A program made the position numbers and the translations under genes. A stretch of DNA of 8,974 bases from NCBI GenBank assembly GCA_015657735.1, contig SSSX01000278.1, positions 1 through 8,974 on the forward strand. Reading direction: 5' to 3'. Positions 5,873 through 8,974 of this stretch are shown here, in pieces (the stretch's first letter is position 1; each line of letters opens with the position of its first letter). Origin of the DNA: Zoogloeaceae bacterium. Its GTDB lineage: Bacteria > Pseudomonadota > Gammaproteobacteria > Burkholderiales > Rhodocyclaceae. Under the pieces are notes generated by a model. The model made no database searches. It was not told where the DNA came from and was given only the letters and a program-made list of their open reading frames with translations.

Positions 5873-5915
5873 GCCCGGGCGCGTCCTCACTCCATCAACA
5901 ACCACACGCCCCGCC

Positions 5916-7073
5916 ATGCGTCCGCTGCCGCTGATCGTCGTCGCCCAGCTTTTCGGCACCTCCTTGTGGTTTTCGGCCAACAGCGCCGGCGCCGATCTGA
6001 TGCGCGCCTGGCAGCTGCAGCCGGCCGACCTCGGCCACCTGACCAACGCGGTGCAGCTCGGCTTCATCGCCGGCACCCTCGGCTTCTCGCTCAGCGGCCT
6101 CGCCGACCGCTATCCGGCGAGCCGCATCTTCGCCCTCTGCGCGCTGCTCGGCGCCGCCGCCAATGCCGCCTTCGCGCTCCTCGCCGACGGCATGGCGGCG
6201 GCGCTGGCCTTCCGCTTCGCGGTCGGGCTGGCGCTGGCCGGGGTCTACCCGCTGGGCATGAAGCTGGTCGTCGGCTGGGTGCCCGCGCAGGCCGGCGCGG
6301 CGCTGGCCTGGCTGGTCGGCATGCTCACGCTGGGCACCGCGCTGCCCCACGGCGTGCGCGTCCTCGACACCGGCTGGGGCTGGCAGGCGACGGTGCTGGT
6401 GTCGTCGGGCCTCGCCGTGCTCGCCGCGGCTCTCGTCGCGCGCCTCGGCGACGGCCCCCACCTGGTGCGCAAGCCCGGCGCGCCGCCGCTGCGCCTCGGC
6501 CGCGTGCTGATGACCTTCGCCGAACCGCGCTTCCGCGCCGCGGCCTGCGGCTACTTCGGCCACATGTGGGAGCTCTACGCCTTCTGGACGCTGGTGCCGC
6601 TGCTCGCCGGCCGGCTCGTCGACGGCCACGTCGCCGGCCCGGCCTTCGCGGTGATCGGCATCGGCGCCGCCGGCTGCGTGGCCGGCGGCCTGTTCAGCCG
6701 CAGCTTCGGCAGCGCCCGCGTCGCCGCCGTCGCGCTGGCCGTGTCGGCCGCCTGCTGCGCCGCCTACCCGCTGCTCGCCGGCGCCCCCGGCTGGCTGAGC
6801 GGCGTCGTGCTGCTGGTGTGGGGCGCCAGCGTGGTCGCCGATTCGCCGCATTTCTCGGCCCTGTCGGCGCGCGCCTGCGCGCCCGAGATCGTCGGCAGCG
6901 CGCTGGCCTTCCAGAACGCCATCGGCTTCGCCATCACGATGGTCTCGATCGCCCTCACCACCCGCCTGTGGCCGGCGCTGCACGAAAGCGTCGCGTGGCT
7001 GCTGCTGCCCGGCCCGCTGTTCGGCCTCGTCGCGCTGTGGCCGCTGTGGAAACAGCGCCCGCCCGGCAACTGA
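5916..7073 (+). CDS. MFS transporter, substrate unknown
   Basis: A 385-aa integral membrane protein of the major facilitator superfamily with about twelve hydrophobic segments. The loop 2-3 signature is visible as GLADRYPASR (61-70), and a second-half block WGASVVADSPHFSALSAR (302-319) followed by FQNAIGFAITMVSI (332-345) is characteristic of an uncharacterised MFS group. TM1 carries QLFGTSLWFSANS (11-23). Nothing in the sequence fixes the substrate. The ATG at 5916 starts at the family N-terminus, but the upstream 40 nt lack any purine-rich Shine-Dalgarno, so initiation may be weak or depend on translation of psd, which ends 43 nt before. The radical SAM gene begins only 10 nt after its stop. 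Family confident, function unknown. Confidence 0.88.
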   Translation: MRPLPLIVVAQLFGTSLWFSANSAGADLMRAWQLQPADLGHLTNAVQLGFIAGTLGFSLSGLADRYPASRIFALCALLGAAANAAFALLADGMAAALAFRFAVGLALAGVYPLGMKLVVGWVPAQAGAALAWLVGMLTLGTALPHGVRVLDTGWGWQATVLVSSGLAVLAAALVARLGDGPHLVRKPGAPPLRLGRVLMTFAEPRFRAAACGYFGHMWELYAFWTLVPLLAGRLVDGHVAGPAFAVIGIGAAGCVAGGLFSRSFGSARVAAVALAVSAACCAAYPLLAGAPGWLSGVVLLVWGASVVADSPHFSALSARACAPEIVGSALAFQNAIGFAITMVSIALTTRLWPALHESVAWLLLPGPLFGLVALWPLWKQRPPGN

Positions 7074-7083
7074 AAGCCCTGCC

Positions 7084-7980
7084 ATGCCCACCTTTCCGAT
7101 CCGCTACGTCGAACCGGTGTTCCGCCCGCCCAGCGAGGCCGACTCGCTGATCCTGCCGGTCACCGACGGCTGTTCGTGGAACCGCTGCACCTTCTGCGAG
7201 ATGTACACCGCGCCGCAAAAAGCCTTCCGCGCCCGCGGCGAGGACGAGGTGCTGGCCAGCATCCGCGCCACCGGCGAGCGCTACGGCACGCAGGTACGCC
7301 GCGTCTTCCTCGCCGACGGCGACGCGCTGGTGCTGCCGACGCGCCGCCTGCTCGCCATCCTCGCGGCGATCCGCGACCACCTGCCGGGCGTCCATCGCGT
7401 GTCGAGCTACTGCCTGGCCCGCAACCTCGCCAAAAAAAGCGTCGCCGAACTCACCGAACTGCGCGCGGCCGGGCTGGCGCTGGCCTATCTCGGCGCCGAA
7501 TCCGGCGACGACGCGGTGCTGGCGCGGGTCAGCAAGGGCGAAACCTTCGACTCCACCCGCGCCGCGCTCGACAAGCTCGGCGCCGCCGGCATCACCCGCT
7601 CGGTGATGATCCTCAACGGCCTCGGCGGCCAGGTGCTCAGCGACCCGCACGCCGACAACTCGGCGCGTCTCGCCAACGCCACCCAGCCCGAATTCCTGTC
7701 GACGCTGGTGGTCAGCTTCCCCACCGGCGAAGCGCGCTTCCGCGCCGGCTTCCCGGACTGGGAACCGCTCGACCAAAACGGCCTGTTCCGCGAGATGGAG
7801 CGCTTCCTGGCCCAGCTCGAACTGCGCCGCACGGTCTTCCGCTCCGACCACGCCAGCAACTGGCTGGTCCTCAAGGGCACCCTCGGTGCCGACAAGGCGC
7901 GCCTGCTCGACCAGGTGCGCCGCGCCATCGCCGCCCCCGACGCCGCGTCGCTGCGGCCGGCCTGGGCGCGCGGGTTGTAG
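7084..7980 (+). CDS. Radical SAM protein with CX4CX2C cluster motif
   Basis: A 298-aa radical SAM enzyme of unknown reaction. The [4Fe-4S]-binding cysteines are Cys30, Cys35 and Cys38 in GCSWNRCTFCEMY (29-41), so the spacing is CX4CX2C, not the usual CX3CX2C; I recall similar GCSxNxCTFCxMY motifs from other uncharacterised members. LADGDALVL (76-84) corresponds to the SAM-amino-group (GGE/GGDG-like) motif and YLGAESGDD (135-143) to a later SAM-contact strand. The C-terminal FRSDHASNWLVLKGTL (252-267) also looks family-specific. The ATG at 7084 lies 10 nt after the MFS stop, so the two are probably co-transcribed; the ribosome-binding site is weak. No B12-binding or accessory cluster domain is present. 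Superfamily is certain; reaction and substrate are unknown. Confidence 0.9.
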   Translation: MPTFPIRYVEPVFRPPSEADSLILPVTDGCSWNRCTFCEMYTAPQKAFRARGEDEVLASIRATGERYGTQVRRVFLADGDALVLPTRRLLAILAAIRDHLPGVHRVSSYCLARNLAKKSVAELTELRAAGLALAYLGAESGDDAVLARVSKGETFDSTRAALDKLGAAGITRSVMILNGLGGQVLSDPHADNSARLANATQPEFLSTLVVSFPTGEARFRAGFPDWEPLDQNGLFREMERFLAQLELRRTVFRSDHASNWLVLKGTLGADKARLLDQVRRAIAAPDAASLRPAWARGL

Positions 7981-8005
7981 GCGCCCGACGCCGCCGGTCG
8001 GGCGC
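7981..8005 (+). terminator. Hairpin directly after the radical SAM stop codon
   Basis: GCGCCCGAC (7981-7989) pairs perfectly with GTCGGGCGC (7997-8005) across a seven-base loop. The stem starts on the base after the TAG stop (7978-7980). No T-run follows, so it is a terminator-like or mRNA-end-protecting hairpin and not a classical intrinsic terminator. Confidence 0.5.
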
Positions 8006-8077
8006 TGGCCGGCCCCGCCCCGCCCTGCGCCGACGGGTGCGCGTTCATCGACTCTGACTTTCCGCCGCCCGCCGTTG

Positions 8078-8198
8078 CCTGCTTTTTGGGCAAACGCAGG
8101 TTGCGCCGACCCCATTGCCGGCTCTTTTTCAGGCATTCCCGCCTCAATTTGAGGCAGCCGCGGCTCAACCGGCCTCGCGTCTGACTCTTTTTCGGGCA
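8078..8198. repeat. Three degenerate copies of a T5-(C)-RGGCA repeat
   Basis: Copies at 8078-8092 (CCTGC, T5, GGGCA), 8119-8135 (CGGCTC, T5, C, AGGCA) and 8182-8198 (TGACTC, T5, C, GGGCA). The T-runs begin at 8083, 8125 and 8188, spaced 42 and 63 nt, both multiples of 21. The first two are also preceded by TTGCC, giving TTGCC...GGCA inverted arms. Read on the minus strand the shared core is TGCCYGAAAAAGAG. No family is recognised. Confidence 0.45.
8141..8165. promoter_or_regulatory. Two abutting palindromes
   Basis: GCCTCAA-T-TTGAGGC (8141-8155) is a 7-bp perfect inverted repeat around one base, immediately followed by the perfect 10-bp palindrome AGCCGCGGCT (8156-8165). The first looks like a dimeric-regulator operator. 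It lies about 150 bp upstream of the predicted promoter of the last gene and 160 bp after the radical SAM gene, so its target is unclear. Confidence 0.4.
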
Positions 8199-8315
8199 CG
8201 TCCGATGAACAACCCCCCGGCGTCGGGTCGCGCCGCCCCACGCACGGGGAGATCGCCTCCATTTTCGACTCCACGCCGATTCCCCAAGCCCGTCACGGAA
8301 GCCGGATGATCCCGG

Positions 8316-8324
8316 TGCTATGCT
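8316..8324 (+). promoter_or_regulatory. Predicted extended -10 promoter of the amidohydrolase gene
   Basis: TGCTATGCT (8316-8324) is an extended -10 element (TG, one base, then TATGCT). No good -35 box is visible, which fits extended -10 promoters. Transcription would start near 8331, about 53 nt before the ATG. Confidence 0.45.
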
Positions 8325-8383
8325 CCGCGGGTTCGCCGCGCGGCCCCGCCGCCACCGGCCACCCCGCTTCCGGAGCCCCACCC

Positions 8384-8974
8384 ATGAAACCCGCCTTCAC
8401 CCTGCGCCGCGTGGCCCTCGCCAGCGCCCTCGCCCTCGCCGCCCCGGCGCTATTCGCCCAGACGCCCGCCCGGCCCGCCGCCCCGGCTGCTCCGGCCGCC
8501 ACGCCGGCCCCCGCCGTGGCCACGCCCGCCGCCGCCGTTCCCGGCGCCACGCCCGCCGATCCCAATGCCCCGGCCACGCCGCCGGCTCCGCCGCCGCCGC
8601 CGCTGTCGGACCTGATCCTCACCAACGGCGACATCGTGACCCTCGACGACAAGCGCCCGTCGGCGCAGGCCGTGGCGGTCAAGGGCAACAAGATCATCGC
8701 CGTCGGCAAGAGCAAGGACATCCTCGCCCGCTGGAAGAGCGACGGCACCGAGGTCGTCGATCTGGCCGGCAAAACAGTGGTGCCGGGCTTCGTCGATGCC
8801 TGGGGCGAGATGTCGCGGCTCGGCCTCCACTCGGTGGCGGCGCAGCTGCAGTCGCCGCCCGAAGGCAGCGTCGCCGACGTCAATGGGCTGGTCCGCGCGC
8901 TGCGCGAATGGGGCAAGGGCGAGCTGGCCCAGCGTTTCGGCTGGATCGTCGGCTTCGGCTACGACGACAGCCGG
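8384..8974 (+). CDS. Exported YtcJ-like amidohydrolase, 3' truncated by window edge
   Basis: The first 197 residues of a larger protein (family members usually exceed 500 aa). Residues 1-25 form a Sec signal peptide: basic start (Arg8, Arg9), an Ala/Leu core, and likely cleavage after LFA (23-25), so the protein is periplasmic or secreted. A Pro/Ala-rich linker follows (27-73). The amidohydrolase beta-sandwich region then appears: DLILTNGDIVTLDD (76-89), AVAVKGNKIIAVGK (96-109), VVDLAGKTVVPGFVDAWGEM (124-143), and GWIVGFGYDDS (186-196), all typical of the amidohydrolase-3/YtcJ group. The metal-binding HxH after PGFVDA is absent: it reads Trp140-Gly-Glu142. The ATG at 8384 has GGAG (8372-8375) 8 nt upstream. 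Family is likely; whether the enzyme is active cannot be judged without the rest. Confidence 0.85.
   Translation, partial: MKPAFTLRRVALASALALAAPALFAQTPARPAAPAAPAATPAPAVATPAAAVPGATPADPNAPATPPAPPPPPLSDLILTNGDIVTLDDKRPSAQAVAVKGNKIIAVGKSKDILARWKSDGTEVVDLAGKTVVPGFVDAWGEMSRLGLHSVAAQLQSPPEGSVADVNGLVRALREWGKGELAQRFGWIVGFGYDDSR

Larger units (their letters stand above)
8006..8383. other. Intergenic region before the amidohydrolase gene, no supported gene
   Basis: With the preceding hairpin this makes a 403-nt gene-free stretch. It holds three degenerate T-tract repeats (8078-8198), two abutting palindromes (8141-8165) and a predicted promoter for the last gene. A short frame from 8115 to 8309 (64 codons) has no ribosome-binding site and an uninformative composition, and minus-strand frames here read through the radical SAM gene. 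I do not support a protein gene. A small RNA is possible but unproven. Confidence 0.6.

Noticed and set aside
4190..6076. Long minus-strand open frame extending the DOMON-like protein upstream across psd and the PACE gene
   Set aside because: It is antisense to clear genes with intact motifs; only the part downstream of 4189 resembles a protein family.
5895..7091. 398-codon frame antisense to the MFS gene
   Set aside because: Composition is the expected complement of a hydrophobic GC-rich gene (Gly, Arg, Glu, His, Gln) and shows no domain.
7432..7438. Run of seven A's in the radical SAM gene as a programmed frameshift site
   Set aside because: The A-run is in phase for two Lys codons, is not in the X-XXY-YYZ register, and the family C-terminus continues in the original frame afterwards.
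8083..8192. T5 runs as intrinsic terminators
   Set aside because: None is directly preceded by a stable GC hairpin; the strong stem after the radical SAM gene lies about 80 nt earlier.
8115..8309. 64-codon plus-strand frame in the intergenic region
   Set aside because: No ribosome-binding site, Pro/Arg/Ala-rich sequence without recognisable features, and it crosses the palindromes and repeats.
6955..8381. Minus-strand frames over the radical SAM gene and the following intergenic region
   Set aside because: Most of their length is antisense to the radical SAM gene; the intergenic part shows only the short repeats. No ribosome-binding site or family similarity.
1..8974. CRISPR array, tRNA or rRNA gene, insertion sequence, phage or defence system
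   Set aside because: No regularly spaced identical repeats, cloverleaf-like segments, transposase or integrase motifs, or known defence domains were seen on either strand.

Overview
The window is GC-rich DNA (strong G/C bias at third codon positions) from a proteobacterium. Gene content fits a betaproteobacterium, possibly Rhodocyclales: an RhlE-type DEAD-box helicase with a long arginine/glycine-rich tail, FliW, a long-type phosphatidylserine decarboxylase, a PACE efflux protein and a cytoplasmic-looking DUF1343/NamZ protein. The lineage is inferred from protein style only; no rRNA or other marker gene is present.

Layout, left to right. A plausible sigma70 promoter and a roughly 200-nt leader precede the DEAD-box helicase (265-1791, +), which ends in a strong intrinsic terminator (1817-1840). 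A stand-alone fliW follows (1974-2408, +). It converges on a two-gene minus-strand unit read in the order DOMON-like protein (4189-3626) then NamZ-like DUF1343 protein (3629-2421). These two overlap by ATGA. The fliW and namZ-like stop codons are the two ends of one perfect palindrome. A short divergent intergenic region (4190-4285) separates this unit from a plus-strand run: PACE-family efflux protein (4286-4735), a 67-aa HMA-fold protein that has lost one metal-binding cysteine (4760-4963), then psd with its own TATAAT box (5021-5872, GTG start), an MFS transporter (5916-7073) and a radical SAM protein with a CX4CX2C cluster motif (7084-7980). A 403-nt intergenic stretch (7981-8383) holds a stop-adjacent hairpin, three degenerate T-tract repeats, two abutting palindromes and an extended -10 promoter. 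The last gene (8384 to the window edge, partial) is an exported YtcJ-like amidohydrolase whose usual HxH metal motif reads W-x-E.

How the genes relate. The DOMON-like/NamZ-like pair is probably a translationally coupled cell-wall sugar module. psd, the MFS gene and the radical SAM gene are closely spaced and could be co-transcribed, but nothing in their sequences ties them to one pathway. FliW normally antagonises the RNA-binding regulator CsrA and couples it to flagellin; neither partner is in the window.

I see no CRISPR array, tRNA, rRNA, insertion sequence, phage gene or recognisable defence locus. Most of the window is ordinary chromosomal housekeeping and accessory genes. The points most worth a second look are the altered catalytic or ligand motifs (amidohydrolase, HMA protein, NamZ-like protein, radical SAM protein), the stop-codon palindrome, and the patterned intergenic region before the last gene.
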